Assembly: GCF_900113925.1 (NCBI RefSeq)
Contig: NZ_FORD01000013.1
Location: 25,245-89,244 of the forward strand
DNA: 64,000 bases
Direction: 5' to 3'
DNA from: Nitrosomonas sp. Nm34
Lineage (GTDB): Bacteria > Pseudomonadota > Gammaproteobacteria > Burkholderiales > Nitrosomonadaceae
Part shown: positions 29,253-39,232 of the stretch, piece by piece
Layout of the letters: every line of letters starts with the position of its first letter
Position numbering within the stretch: position 1 is the first letter of the stretch
Position numbers and translations under genes: made by a program
The notes under the pieces: model-generated
What the model was told of the DNA's origin: nothing
Databases searched by the model: none
What the model saw: only the letters and a program-made list of their open reading frames with translations

Positions 29253-29923
29253 TGGAAGAAGCTGCTGTCGTATTTTATGCTGGGCCTTTTGCGATTACCT
29301 CCATTGTGGTGACTACCTGGGGTATTATGTTATTGTTGGGTGTATTCTGCTGGCTTGCCACACGCAGGTTGTCACTCGATCCTGGACCCGTACAGACCAT
29401 GCTGGAGGGAATCATTTTGTTAATTGAGGAAAGCATCGAAGCCGTATCCCCGGGCTATGCGCAGCAAATGCTGCCATTTATCGGAACGTTATGGATTTAT
29501 ATCGTCATTGCCAATCTTGTCGGCATTGTTCCCGAGCTCCACGCTCCCACTGGCAATTTATCGGTAACCGCAGGTCTAGCGATATTGGTTTTCTTGTCAG
29601 TCCATTGGTTTGGGGTACGTAATGAGGGAATACGTTATTTAAAGCACTATCTCAGCCCTTCTCCCATCTTATTACCATTTCACTTGATCAGTGAGGTCAC
29701 GCGCACAGTTGCACTAGCAGTACGTTTATTTGGCAACATTATGAGCCTCGAACTGGTGGCATTGCTGGTTCTATTAGTGGCTGGCCTGCTGGTGCCGGTA
29801 CCGCTGTTAATGCTGCATATTGTTGAAGCATTGGTTCAGGCCTACATTTTCGGTATGTTAGCCCTGATTTATGTTGCTGGCGCCATGCAATCTCAACAAA
29901 ATGAAAAAGGAGATAGCTTGTGA
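29252..29923 (+). CDS. atpB: N-type ATPase Fo subunit a
   Basis: A 223-residue a subunit with five to six membrane helices. The essential arginine is seen as Arg158 in LAVRLFGNIMS, preceded by LISEVTRTVAL, and the C-terminal helix has HIVEALVQAYIFGMLALIY. It forms the ion half-channels against the c-ring. The start overlaps the atpQ stop, and its own stop overlaps the GTG start of the c subunit. Confidence 0.95.
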   Translation: MEEAAVVFYAGPFAITSIVVTTWGIMLLLGVFCWLATRRLSLDPGPVQTMLEGIILLIEESIEAVSPGYAQQMLPFIGTLWIYIVIANLVGIVPELHAPTGNLSVTAGLAILVFLSVHWFGVRNEGIRYLKHYLSPSPILLPFHLISEVTRTVALAVRLFGNIMSLELVALLVLLVAGLLVPVPLLMLHIVEALVQAYIFGMLALIYVAGAMQSQQNEKGDSL

Positions 29924-30189
29924 GTGATTTGTCCTGGTTTACGATATTTTCTACCATTGGCGCAGCATTAGCGGTTGCGATTGGCATGATGTTCCCAGCG
30001 ATAGCGATGGGGCGGGCAATCAGCCAGGCGCTGGATTCGCTTGCTCGTCAACCAGAAGCAGAAAAAGCTATTATGCGTACCCTTTTTATCGGTCTGGCGA
30101 TGATTGAATCATTGGCTATTTATGTGCTGGTCATTGTGCTCATTATCCTGTTCCGTAACCCGCTGCTCGAATATCTCATTAACCGATGA
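29920..30189 (+). CDS. atpE: N-type ATPase Fo subunit c
   Basis: An 89-residue hairpin protein of two helices joined by the ARQPEAE loop (42-48). The ion-binding carboxylate is Glu63 with Ser64 and Tyr68 nearby. The helix-1 position matching the Na+-ligand Gln32 of Ilyobacter is Met30, so a Na+ site is incomplete. The usual helix-1 GxGxGxG packing motif reads A16-A18-A20-G22. Both features suggest a proton-coupled ring with altered, possibly larger, stoichiometry. GTG start with AAGGAGA upstream, overlapping the atpB stop by four bases. Confidence 0.95.
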   Translation: MSDLSWFTIFSTIGAALAVAIGMMFPAIAMGRAISQALDSLARQPEAEKAIMRTLFIGLAMIESLAIYVLVIVLIILFRNPLLEYLINR

Positions 30190-30204
30190 GTGTCAGGTGA
30201 ATGC

Positions 30205-30963
30205 GTGAATTTTGACTGGACAACCTTCATCCTTGAAATTATCAACTTTCTGGTGCTTGTCTGGATCTTAAAGCATTTTTTGTATCAACCTATCCTGGAG
30301 ATTATTGGCAAACGTCGCGCGGGTATCGAAAAGACTCTGGCTGATGCGCAGCAGATCAAAGTCGAGGCAGATAAGCTTAAGCAACAACATGAAAAATTTC
30401 TGGCTGAATGGGAACGGGAAAAAGAAGAGGCTGAAGCCCGCCTGATGGCGGAGCTGGCGGCAATGCGCGAAAATAAACTGGTTGAGCTGAATGCTCAAAT
30501 CAATGAAGAAGCAGAACGGCACAAGGTGCTGGATGAGCGTGCCAAAAGTGAATTTGAACGCAGGATGGAAGCACAAGGTATTGCACAAGGCCTCTCATTT
30601 ACGACTAAATTACTTTCTCGCCTTGCCTCACCTGAATTGGAGGCGAATCTTTATGTATTGTTACTGGAAGATTTACACGCTCTGAGCAAAGAAAATAAGC
30701 ACGTCATTACCGAAGCCACAGCAGTACCGGAGTTACAGATAAAAATCCAAAGTGCCTTTCCACTGGATGAAAAAAAACAAGCTGAATTAACACATCACTT
30801 ATCTGATATCACTGGCAGACAGTTGCCAATCGAATTTCAGGTGAATCCTGCTTTGCTCGCAGGATTTCAGATAATGATAGGTCCCTGGATGCTGCATGCT
30901 AATTTACGTGATGAATTAAAATTTTTTAGTGGATCTTTGCAGCATGCGACAGCAGGAAGCTAG
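30205..30963 (+). CDS. atpF: N-type ATPase subunit b fused to a delta-like C-terminal domain
   Basis: A 252-residue b subunit, far longer than the usual ~156. The N-terminal membrane helix ([19 protein letters not shown]) and a charged coiled coil (about 30-135) form the stator stalk. The last 60 residues ([38 protein letters not shown]) resemble the C-terminal part of the delta subunit. No separate delta gene (atpH) lies in the operon, so this chain probably supplies both functions. GTG 30205 has AGGTGA upstream; GTG 30190 is the alternative. Confidence 0.9.
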   Translation: MNFDWTTFILEIINFLVLVWILKHFLYQPILEIIGKRRAGIEKTLADAQQIKVEADKLKQQHEKFLAEWEREKEEAEARLMAELAAMRENKLVELNAQINEEAERHKVLDERAKSEFERRMEAQGIAQGLSFTTKLLSRLASPELEANLYVLLLEDLHALSKENKHVITEATAVPELQIKIQSAFPLDEKKQAELTHHLSDITGRQLPIEFQVNPALLAGFQIMIGPWMLHANLRDELKFFSGSLQHATAGS

Positions 30964-32446
30964 TACTGACAATTCTTCGGGTGATTCTCTATTCACCCGG
31001 CAAGCTGAGTGGTTAACACGGTACCGGTATGGCCTTCGTTTATCCGAGCAAGGTACGGTCGTTTCGGTGGGGGATGGGATTGCCTGGATTAATGGATTAC
31101 CTTCTGCGCGTATGGAGGATGTGGTCCAGCTGGAAGATGGGAGCAGTGCCTTGGTGTTCCACCTTGGCCGTGATCGGGTGGGCGCTATCCTGCTGCGACA
31201 AACCAGCCAATTGACAGCGGGCACCTCTGTTTTTCTGACAGGAAGACGTTTGAGTATTGGAGTAGGTCGTGCCCTACTGGGGCGCGTGATCGATCCGTTG
31301 GGTGTGCCGCTTGATGATATCGGTCCCATTCAATTCGATCACTATCGCCTGCTGGATGTGCGCTCCCCCCCCATTATTGCCCGTGATTTTGTGGCACAGC
31401 CGCTGTATACCGGCAACAAAATGATCGATACCATGATTCCGGTGGGCAAAGGTCAACGTCAATTGATCATCGGGGATAATGGCACGGGTAAAAGCTCGCT
31501 CGCCATAGATACGGTTATTAATCAGCGTGACAAGAATGTTTATTGTGTGTATGTCTTAATCGGCCAGAAGCGTTCCACTGTGGTGCATACCATCGAAATT
31601 CTGCAGCGTCATCAAGCATTGAGTCATACCGTGCTGGTGGTGGCAGAAGCAAATGCCATGCCTGGATTAAAATATCTGGCGCCCTTTGCCGGTTGCACGG
31701 TAGCAGAGGCCTGGATGGCAGAAGGTTATGATACGCTCGTGGTCTATGACGACCTAAGCACGCATGCCAGGAGCTATCGCGAACTTTCTTTGCTGTTGCG
31801 CAGACCGCCTGGCCGCGAGGCTTATCCCGGCGATATTTTCTTCTTGCATTCTCGCCTGTTGGAGCGTTCTACCCGTCTGTCATCCAAACAGGGAGGGGGC
31901 AGTATGACTGCTCTGCCGATTATAGAGACAGAACAGGGTGAAATCGCTTCCTATATTCCCACTAATCTGATTTCCATTACCGATGGACAGGTTTATCTCG
32001 ATCAAGCATTATTTGCCCGTGCTTTCCTGCCGGCCATCGACGTCAAGCGTTCGGTATCACGTATTGGAGGGAATGCGCAGCATCCTAACATTAAAAAGGA
32101 AGCCGGACGAATGAAGCTGGATTATTTGCAGTTTCTTGAGCTCGAAGTATTTACACGCTTTGGCTCGCGGCTCGAGCCCTCGATGGAGGCACGTATACGG
32201 CGTGGTCAGATATTACGAGAGATACTCAAGCAAGATCTGCTTACTCCGCTAGCGATTGAATTCCAGATGAGTTGGCTGGTTGCTTATAACGAAGGAATGT
32301 TTGACCAGCTTGAGCTGGATCAGGTCAAACCATGCCTGCAATTTCTGCAGGAACAAATCGCACGTACCAAGCTGAGTATTGAGGAAGGTCACGAGCAGTG
32401 GAAAATCCTGATTCATAAATGGCTGAGCAAAATAGGTATGGAATGA
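30944..32446 (+). CDS. atpA: N-type ATPase F1 subunit alpha
   Basis: A 500-residue alpha subunit. The nucleotide-binding loop reads [11 protein letters not shown] (usual form GDRQTGKTA), then [30 protein letters not shown] with the arginine-finger region SISRIGG-like VSRIGGNAQ. These are non-catalytic nucleotide sites in the hexamer. ATG 30944 starts inside the atpF 3' end; an upstream GTG at 30929 is possible. The stop overlaps the gamma start. Confidence 0.94.
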   Translation: MRQQEASTDNSSGDSLFTRQAEWLTRYRYGLRLSEQGTVVSVGDGIAWINGLPSARMEDVVQLEDGSSALVFHLGRDRVGAILLRQTSQLTAGTSVFLTGRRLSIGVGRALLGRVIDPLGVPLDDIGPIQFDHYRLLDVRSPPIIARDFVAQPLYTGNKMIDTMIPVGKGQRQLIIGDNGTGKSSLAIDTVINQRDKNVYCVYVLIGQKRSTVVHTIEILQRHQALSHTVLVVAEANAMPGLKYLAPFAGCTVAEAWMAEGYDTLVVYDDLSTHARSYRELSLLLRRPPGREAYPGDIFFLHSRLLERSTRLSSKQGGGSMTALPIIETEQGEIASYIPTNLISITDGQVYLDQALFARAFLPAIDVKRSVSRIGGNAQHPNIKKEAGRMKLDYLQFLELEVFTRFGSRLEPSMEARIRRGQILREILKQDLLTPLAIEFQMSWLVAYNEGMFDQLELDQVKPCLQFLQEQIARTKLSIEEGHEQWKILIHKWLSKIGME

Positions 32447-33303
32447 GTAAGCGACGGCAGGTAAAAGAGCGGCTGGCGACGCTGGACGAGATCCACGGTA
32501 TCATGAAAACGATGAAAAACCTCGCTTTGCTTGAAATCCGTAAACTGGAAATGTTTCTCGATACACAACGTCGAGTTACTACTAGTATTGAGAGGGCGGC
32601 ACAGGATTTCCTGCATTTTTATCCACAAATCCAGGCTCAACCGGACCATCAGCAACTGTTGATTATTGTTGGCTCAGAACGCGGTTTTTGCGGTGATTAT
32701 AATGAAGCATTAGTTTCATTCTTAAACAGTCAACAACCCCAAAGAGAAACTTTGCTGGTGGCGGTGGGACGCAAGCTTGAGAGCAAGTTACTCGAGAACC
32801 TTGGTATGGCCACATTGATTGAAAGCCATAGTGTAGCAGAAGAGGTGCCGATGACGTTACGACGATTGATTGAAGTGCTGAACAGATTGCAGCAGGCTGC
32901 GTCCTCAAAAATAGGGCAGATCAGCGTGCTTTATTTTGACGATGAAAGTGAACAAATCAGGCTACGCCAGTTATTGCCCCTGTCATTACCTGAAGCAGAA
33001 GTAACTTATTCTCATCCCCCTCTGTTGTATCTGAAGTCAGCACAATTTCTGACTAAACTGACTGATCAGTATCTTTATATGCTATTACATGAAGTATTTT
33101 ATTCGTCGTTCATGATGGAAAATCGTAAGCGGCTGGCTCACATGGATAGTGCTATCCATCATCTGGAGAAGGATACGGCAAGATTGCGGATGAGGGCGAA
33201 TAGGTTGCGCCAGGAGGAGATTATCAATGAAATCGAAATTATTTTGCTGAGTACGGAGGTATTATCGAGTAATGATAAATTACAATCGAAAGCCATCTCG
33301 TAG
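32443..33303 (+). CDS. atpG: N-type ATPase F1 subunit gamma
   Basis: A 286-residue rotor shaft subunit. The N-terminal helix carries [20 protein letters not shown] and the C-terminal helix ends in the [19 protein letters not shown] pattern that matches the coiled-coil shaft; [14 protein letters not shown] is the family's central block. AGG lies upstream of ATG 32443, which overlaps the atpA stop; ATG 32419 would add 8 residues. It is the last operon gene and ends 85 bases from the oncoming nuoN stop. Confidence 0.92.
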   Translation: MSKRRQVKERLATLDEIHGIMKTMKNLALLEIRKLEMFLDTQRRVTTSIERAAQDFLHFYPQIQAQPDHQQLLIIVGSERGFCGDYNEALVSFLNSQQPQRETLLVAVGRKLESKLLENLGMATLIESHSVAEEVPMTLRRLIEVLNRLQQAASSKIGQISVLYFDDESEQIRLRQLLPLSLPEAEVTYSHPPLLYLKSAQFLTKLTDQYLYMLLHEVFYSSFMMENRKRLAHMDSAIHHLEKDTARLRMRANRLRQEEIINEIEIILLSTEVLSSNDKLQSKAIS

Positions 33304-33388
33304 GCCTTCTGCCGTGACGGCTATTTCTGGTAATCCTCCTACTATGAACAGAGGTTTCTGGTGACAATTTGTGGAAGAGTGCCGGATT

Positions 33389-34792
33389 TCAAGGTGGCTC
33401 AAGCAACCCCAGTAGCCACTGCGGGAAAATGCCAAGTCCGATAACCAGGATCATCGCTATGATGATGACCATCAATGGGCCCTGTGCCGTTAGGGAGGTG
33501 CCTACAGCAGTTTCTTCCTCACTAAATAATACCCCGATGACTCGTAAATAATAAAAAAAAGCAAGCGCTGTGTTGATGACCGCTACGATTGCCAGTATGA
33601 CATTACCGGCTTCAATCGCTGCACCAAAGGCGAATAGCTTGGCCATAAAGCCAGCTGTCGGCGGCAGCCCGGCGAGGGCGAGCAGGCAAATTCCCATGCC
33701 GATGCCTAACACAGGATAACGACGCCCCAGCCCGCGATAATCTGTCAAATTTTCACGATCCTGATCACGGCGCGTGAACGCAACGATGACAGCAAAGACG
33801 CCCAAGTTCATGATAGCTAGAGTAACAGCATAATAAATAGCGGCATCGCGGCCTGCAGAATTACCTGCTGACAGTGCTACCAGAATATAGCCGAGATGAG
33901 CGACAGAGGAATAGGCGAGTAACCTTTTCAAATTCTGCTGATGCAGCGCCAATAAATTACCTACGATCATACTGATCAGGGCAATTCCCCATAATAAGGG
34001 CAGCAATGCCTCCCAGATAAGGGGCAATTGTAAACATAATAACCGGATCAGGAACACCAGCGTGGCTGCCTTGCTGAGACTCGCGAACAGGGCTGTTATG
34101 GGAGAAGGAGCCGCTTGGTAGATGTCAGGCGCCCACATATGAAATGGCGCCAAAGCCACTTTGAATCCTATCCCAATCAGGATCAGGGTAATGGCGACTG
34201 GCAGTAAAGAGGCACTGCTAGCGATTGTATTCAGCTCAGCTAGATCCAATGTGCCGCCGCTGGCATAGGCCAGAGCAACGCCGTAAAGAAAAAATGCAGC
34301 GGCAAAGCTGGCAAGCACAGCATATTTTATGCCACCTTCGATTGCGCCGTACCTCGTTGGTTGCCACGCGATGAGGGCATAAAGCGGTACAGCCAGCATT
34401 TCCAGACCGACAAAGGCACTGACAAGATTGTTTGAGCTTACAAGGAGTGCCATTCCTGAGGTAGCAAAGAGGATCAGACTCAAGTATTCTTCATGGAGTT
34501 CATTGCGGATGGGGGCATAACCGAAGGATAGCAGCATGATGGCTGCCGCGCCCAACATGAAAAATAGCGTAAATATACGGCTGATTTCGTCAATTACCAG
34601 CAGGCTGCCGACTGCGCCAGGGACTTGCCACAGTAAGGTGGCGGTAGCCCCCAGCAATAGGAAAGTCAGGGCGGTCGTCGATAAGAATCGGGTGGAAACA
34701 CGCTTTGGCCAGATACTCAATATCAATATGACCAGGCCACCCGTTGCTGGCAACAAGTAAGGGAGAAGATTGATCAGGTCAGCGGAGTGCAT
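33389..34792 (-). CDS. nuoN: NADH-quinone oxidoreductase subunit N
   Basis: A 467-residue antiporter-like membrane subunit of complex I with about 14 helices. Discontinuous-helix and lysine features (GGIKYAVLASFAAAFFLYG, GFKVALAPFHMWAPDIY, LLAYSSVAHLGY) identify NuoN. It is one of three proton-pumping modules with NuoL and NuoM. The start overlaps the nuoM 3' end by 14 bases. Last gene of the operon, converging on atpG. Confidence 0.96.
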   Translation of the reverse strand: MHSADLINLLPYLLPATGGLVILILSIWPKRVSTRFLSTTALTFLLLGATATLLWQVPGAVGSLLVIDEISRIFTLFFMLGAAAIMLLSFGYAPIRNELHEEYLSLILFATSGMALLVSSNNLVSAFVGLEMLAVPLYALIAWQPTRYGAIEGGIKYAVLASFAAAFFLYGVALAYASGGTLDLAELNTIASSASLLPVAITLILIGIGFKVALAPFHMWAPDIYQAAPSPITALFASLSKAATLVFLIRLLCLQLPLIWEALLPLLWGIALISMIVGNLLALHQQNLKRLLAYSSVAHLGYILVALSAGNSAGRDAAIYYAVTLAIMNLGVFAVIVAFTRRDQDRENLTDYRGLGRRYPVLGIGMGICLLALAGLPPTAGFMAKLFAFGAAIEAGNVILAIVAVINTALAFFYYLRVIGVLFSEEETAVGTSLTAQGPLMVIIIAMILVIGLGIFPQWLLGLLEPP

Positions 34793-36278
34793 TAATCGAT
34801 CCAGTAGGTACAGCGTTTTTCGCTTCGATAAGAGCAGTCACGGGAATTTGCAGGTTGTCAAGGAAAGGCGCAGGATACAGACCTAGCCACAGTACGGCTA
34901 ATGCCAAAGCTCCCAGCAGAACAGTTTCACGACGGTTAAGGTCAGTCCATAGACGTTGAACAGTGATCTCCCCCAGCATGGCGCGCTGATACATCCACAG
35001 CAGGTAAACCACGCCAGTAATAATGCCCAGGGCACCTGCAAAGGCAAACCCGGCAGAGATCTGAAATACGCCGGCAAGAACCAGAAATTCACCGATAAAG
35101 TTGGCCAGTCCTGGCATACTCATGGCAGAAAGGGTGAAGAGCAACAGGAGCGAAGCCAGGCGGGGCAGTGGCGATAACAATCCCCCTAACTGTGTGAGTA
35201 AACGGGTGCCGGAGCGCTCTTGCAGCATGCCAATCATGGCAAACATCGCGCCTGTTGTCACGCCGTGGGCCAGCATCAGAAGCACGGCACCATTCAAACC
35301 TTCCTGATTCCAGGCATAGATGCCAAATACTACGAAACCCAGGTGGCTGATAGAAGAGTAGGCAATGAGGCGCTTCATGTCTTCCTGGACCAAGGCCAGC
35401 AAAGCGCCGTAGAGGATGCCGATTACCCCCAGGGTCATGCCAATGGGCGCAAAGTCTAAGGAAGCCTCAGGAAACAGCGGCAGACAGAAACGCAACAAGC
35501 CATAAGCACCGGTCTTCAGTAAGAGCCCTGCGAGAAAAATGCTGCCCGCAGTTGGCGCTTCAGTATGCGCATCAGGCAGCCAGCTATGGATCGGAAACAA
35601 CGGAATCTTGACAGCAAAAGCCACAAAAAACCCCAGCATCAACCACAGCTCGGTCTTACCTGGCAGATTAATCTGCAACAACTCGAAGTAATCGAATGTG
35701 TAAATACCGGTTTGCTCGCCATGAATAAAGTACAGTCCGAGGATGGCTATCAGCATCAACAACGAACCGGTAAGCGTGAAAAGAAAAAACTTGTAAGCAG
35801 CGTAGAGTCTGCGTTCGTGGCCCCATAGTCCTATCAGAAAATACATTGGCACGAGCATCAGTTCCCAGAATACATAGAACAGCACCAAGTCCAGTGACAG
35901 GAAAACTCCCATGATTCCCGTCTGGGTAGCGAGCAGCAGAGCGGCAAAAGCAGACCAGTTCTGCTTGATTGCGTGCCACGAGACCAACACGGCCACAGGG
36001 CCAAGCAGTGCGGTCAGCAGCACTAACAACAGACTGATCCCATCCATACCCAATAAAAACTGAATCCCCATAGCAGGGATCCAGGGAACACGCATGAGGT
36101 AATAATAGCCTTCTGCGTTGGGGGCGGCATTCCACCACAAGCCAAGTGCAATCAACAGCTCTGTACTGGTAACCGCTAGCGCGGCCCAACGTGTAAAGTC
36201 TGTTTTATTACGCCCGATTACGCCGATCCAGAGTGCACCCAACACGGGTAGAAATATCAACACGCTTAACCAGTACAT
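34779..36278 (-). CDS. nuoM: NADH-quinone oxidoreductase subunit M
   Basis: A 499-residue antiporter-like subunit of complex I. The key glutamate-containing segment FYVFWELMLVPMYFLIG and the later PLFPIHSWLPDAHTEAPT and LIAYSSISHLGFV are typical. ATG 36278 has GAGGATAA upstream and follows nuoL after ten bases; the frame is open a further 15 codons into nuoL but that gives no better N-terminus. Confidence 0.97.
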   Translation of the reverse strand: MYWLSVLIFLPVLGALWIGVIGRNKTDFTRWAALAVTSTELLIALGLWWNAAPNAEGYYYLMRVPWIPAMGIQFLLGMDGISLLLVLLTALLGPVAVLVSWHAIKQNWSAFAALLLATQTGIMGVFLSLDLVLFYVFWELMLVPMYFLIGLWGHERRLYAAYKFFLFTLTGSLLMLIAILGLYFIHGEQTGIYTFDYFELLQINLPGKTELWLMLGFFVAFAVKIPLFPIHSWLPDAHTEAPTAGSIFLAGLLLKTGAYGLLRFCLPLFPEASLDFAPIGMTLGVIGILYGALLALVQEDMKRLIAYSSISHLGFVVFGIYAWNQEGLNGAVLLMLAHGVTTGAMFAMIGMLQERSGTRLLTQLGGLLSPLPRLASLLLLFTLSAMSMPGLANFIGEFLVLAGVFQISAGFAFAGALGIITGVVYLLWMYQRAMLGEITVQRLWTDLNRRETVLLGALALAVLWLGLYPAPFLDNLQIPVTALIEAKNAVPTGSINALR

Positions 36279-36288
36279 AACGTTATCC

Positions 36289-38226
36289 TCACCATAACCA
36301 ATATCCCAGGAAGAACACGGCACCTGTACTTATTACCAAGGCATAGCGGCTCAGAACACCATTCTGGGTGGTGCCAAGCAGCGTATAAGCGAAGCGCAGC
36401 GTTGCCACCAGGCGTGAGATACTCACTTCTAACACATTGTATTCCACCCCTTTGCGGCAGAAGGTGGCAAAGGCCAGCAAACCGCACGTTATCCTGGTGA
36501 GTGCGCCTTCAATCAGCAGAGTTTCCACAATGCCTCGCAATCCTCTGGCAAGAGCGTAGTAAGGACGCGCCAGGGTAGCCTGGTAGAAAGCATCAAAATT
36601 CCAGCCGCAACGTAAAAAGTTCGCTAAGGGCAGCGGTTGATTGGCCCGTTCGCGACGGATTAACACGCAGGCGAGGCCCATACCGATAAATGGCAACAGA
36701 GCAGCAATAAGCTGAAGCATGTAGGTAATGGTTAGCGAAGGGAAAGTCGCTAAACCGAGCTCTTCTTCGAACCATGGACTCCAAAGATGAGGACCGGGCC
36801 AGCCTTCCGGTAATTCGATGAAGCCGCTAATAATACTGAGCAATGCCAAGATAAGTAGGGGCACTGACATGGGATAGGGGAGGGATAAAGTGGAGGTCTG
36901 GGGGGCTGCACCATGGAAGACAATTAAATAAACGCGAAAGATGTAGATCGCTGTCAGCAGGGCGCCGAAGGCAGCGAAGGTCCACAGCAGCGGGCCAGCT
37001 GGTGCCGACCATGCGGTGGCCAGAATCGCGTCTTTGCTATAAAAGCCGGCAGTGACGACAGGCACGCCTGCCAATGAGGCAGCACCAGCCAGAAATGTCC
37101 AGCGAGCCAGAGGGGGGTGGTGTCCGATCTTGCCCAACTTATTTATATCGTGCTCATCCCTGCTGGCCTGGATGACAGCTCCTGCCGACAGAAACAGTAA
37201 CGCCTTGAAAAAGGCATGAGTCGTGAGGTGGAACAGTGCCAAGGCATAAGCTCCGCAGCCCAGCGCCAGGAACATGTAGCCTATCTGGCTGATAGTGGAA
37301 TAGGCTAACACCTTTTTGAAGTCTATTTGTGCTAACGCAGCACTGGCGCCATACACAATGGTCAATGCGCCGATCGCTGCCACCAGCCATTGTGTCTGAG
37401 GCGCCAGCTCAAATAAGGGATGAGTGCGTGCGATCAAATAAACCCCGGCGGTAACCATGGTTGCGGCGTGCATCAAAGCAGAAACCGGGCTGGGACCGGC
37501 CATGGCATCTGGCAGCCAGACCTGGAGAGGTAACTGTGCTGACTTACCCACGGCGCCACCCAGGATTAACAACGTTGCCACGGTAGCCAGGGCGGAGCCC
37601 TTTTCCCACTGAGCAGCGGCATCAGTGAGCAAGGCGGATAATGATAATTCGTGAAATTGACTGAATAGCAGAAAGATACCGAGCGCCAGTGCGGTATCAC
37701 CAATACGGGTGACAATAAACGCTTTGCGTCCAGCGTTGCTACACACGGGATCTCGATACCAGAAACCAATCAAGGCATAGGAGCACAGTCCAACCAGTTC
37801 CCAGCCCAGATAGAGCAGCAGCAGATTATCAGCCAGCACCAGTAACAGCATGCCGGCTAAGAACAGATTGAGAAAAAAATAATAACGACGCTGATCAGTT
37901 TCTTCAGCCATAAAAGACACTGAATAAAGATGAACCAACAGGCCTACACCGCTGACGATACTCACCATGACCAAAGCAAGGCGATCAAGCATGAAACCGA
38001 ACATCGGCCGCCAGTCACCCACTGCCACCCAGGTATAAAGCGTTTGCTGTAACGGTTGGCTGGCAGCTCCAGCCAGCCATGCCAACAGCACTACCAGGAA
38101 AGCAGCGGCTGCAGCAAGGCAGGCTAATACGGCGATATGTTCCCGCCGCAGCAGGCCTCCAAGTAAGGCGATTACGAGCGATCCAAGCAAGGGTGTGCCG
38201 GGAATCAGCCATAGCCATTGATTCAC
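36289..38226 (-). CDS. nuoL: NADH-quinone oxidoreductase subunit L
   Basis: A 645-residue antiporter-like subunit with the long C-terminal lateral helix that braces NuoM and NuoN. LLYLGWELVGLCSYALIGFW, AQLPLQVWLPDAMAGPSPVS and LAYSTISQIGYM are clear. It starts at GTG 38226 with AGGAGG five bases upstream, overlapping the nuoK stop by four bases. Confidence 0.97.
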   Translation of the reverse strand: MNQWLWLIPGTPLLGSLVIALLGGLLRREHIAVLACLAAAAAFLVVLLAWLAGAASQPLQQTLYTWVAVGDWRPMFGFMLDRLALVMVSIVSGVGLLVHLYSVSFMAEETDQRRYYFFLNLFLAGMLLLVLADNLLLLYLGWELVGLCSYALIGFWYRDPVCSNAGRKAFIVTRIGDTALALGIFLLFSQFHELSLSALLTDAAAQWEKGSALATVATLLILGGAVGKSAQLPLQVWLPDAMAGPSPVSALMHAATMVTAGVYLIARTHPLFELAPQTQWLVAAIGALTIVYGASAALAQIDFKKVLAYSTISQIGYMFLALGCGAYALALFHLTTHAFFKALLFLSAGAVIQASRDEHDINKLGKIGHHPPLARWTFLAGAASLAGVPVVTAGFYSKDAILATAWSAPAGPLLWTFAAFGALLTAIYIFRVYLIVFHGAAPQTSTLSLPYPMSVPLLILALLSIISGFIELPEGWPGPHLWSPWFEEELGLATFPSLTITYMLQLIAALLPFIGMGLACVLIRRERANQPLPLANFLRCGWNFDAFYQATLARPYYALARGLRGIVETLLIEGALTRITCGLLAFATFCRKGVEYNVLEVSISRLVATLRFAYTLLGTTQNGVLSRYALVISTGAVFFLGYWLW

Positions 38227-38546
38227 GAGGTCCTCCTTTCAGTCTCTTCCCTGAGTTGGGTGAGTGCTTCAACGCGCGCTGCCCTGTAGTGATCAAAAGC
38301 CAGCCATACCAGGATCAATGCCACTGCGACTTCTGCAGCAGTGACTGTCATCAGCATGATTACCAGTACCTGACCATCGGCATTACCCCAGTATTGGCCT
38401 GCTGCTGTCGCCGTTAAGGCTACACCATTGAGCATCACCTCTAGTCCAATTAATATAAACAGCAGCTCCCGCCGCAATAACACCACAGCGAGACCGAGTA
38501 CAAATAATAGGGCGGCAATAGCCAGGCTGTGGCTGAGCGGGATCAT
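38223..38546 (-). CDS. nuoK: NADH-quinone oxidoreductase subunit K
   Basis: A 107-residue three-helix membrane subunit, slightly longer than the usual ~100. The conserved glutamate in LIGLEVMLNGVAL (proton channel) is present, as is TVTAAEVAVALILV with the second conserved glutamate. It overlaps nuoJ and nuoL by four bases each. Confidence 0.97.
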   Translation of the reverse strand: MIPLSHSLAIAALLFVLGLAVVLLRRELLFILIGLEVMLNGVALTATAAGQYWGNADGQVLVIMLMTVTAAEVAVALILVWLAFDHYRAARVEALTQLREETERRTS

Positions 38547-39049
38547 CGTTTTCCCCTTTGACTGAGATAGAGGGCAGCCACCAAGGCCGCCAGCAATAAA
38601 ATGGCAGCGGCTTCCACCATCATCAGGTAGGGACCAAACAGCGCATTCCCCACCGCCGTAGGGCCGATCACCGTAATGCTGTCTATCTCATTGAATGATG
38701 ATCTGCTAAATAACAGTAAGAGTATCAACCACAGTAGCAGCGCCAATAATGCGATTCCTCCCCAACTGGCAGGGCGCAACAGTGACCGATTTCGCAGTGA
38801 TCGATTTCTTTCAATGCGTAAATTCATCACCATCATCATGAACAGGAACAATACCATGATCGCACCAGCGTATAGCATGACCTGGAATGCCGCCAACAGG
38901 GGCGCACCAAGCAGGAAAAACAACAATGCCAAAGCCAGCAGTGACACGATCAGGTAGAGGACAGCATGAACTGGCTGACGCACGACCAGGATGGCACCTG
39001 CGGCAACCACTGCAACAACGGAAGAACAATAAAAAATGAATTCATACAT
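38543..39049 (-). CDS. nuoJ: NADH-quinone oxidoreductase subunit J
   Basis: A 168-residue membrane subunit with five helices. The LYAGAIMVLFLFMMMVMNL segment includes the helix whose pi-bulge links quinone reduction to pumping. Unlike the other junctions of the operon, its start is separated from nuoI by 183 bases, which include repeat A7. Confidence 0.96.
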   Translation of the reverse strand: MYEFIFYCSSVVAVVAAGAILVVRQPVHAVLYLIVSLLALALLFFLLGAPLLAAFQVMLYAGAIMVLFLFMMMVMNLRIERNRSLRNRSLLRPASWGGIALLALLLWLILLLLFSRSSFNEIDSITVIGPTAVGNALFGPYLMMVEAAAILLLAALVAALYLSQRGKR

Positions 39050-39129
39050 AGGCTGATCCTGCCGAACTGGTTGTGCTGCTCATCATGGTCGTTTTCCTAT
39101 CTTTGTGTGCTGTTACTCGATGCCTTCTC

Positions 39130-39198
39130 ATTCCATTTGTAATCAAAATTGACTTTGTCGGCTTCACCTCCGCGTCATGTTTGATTTGGAAATGGAAT
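39130..39198 (+). repeat. Family A repeat, internally deleted copy A7 inside the nuo operon
   Basis: A 69-bp copy starting ATTCCATTTGTAATCAAAA and ending TTTGATTTGGAAATGGAAT. The left core (TTTGTCGGCTTCACC) jumps directly to CGCGTCATG, losing about 35 bases of the middle. It lies in the nuoI-nuoJ gap and must be transcribed as part of the nuo message if the operon is read through. Confidence 0.92.
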
Positions 39199-39232
39199 GA
39201 CATTCAAGCCAGTTATGTTCCCTTAGTGCTTA

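Noticed and set aside
29233..29427. Plus-strand frame across the atpQ-atpB junction as a possible atpR
   Set aside because: Its product is cysteine-rich and lacks three clean membrane helices, and it lies entirely within atpQ and atpB in another frame.
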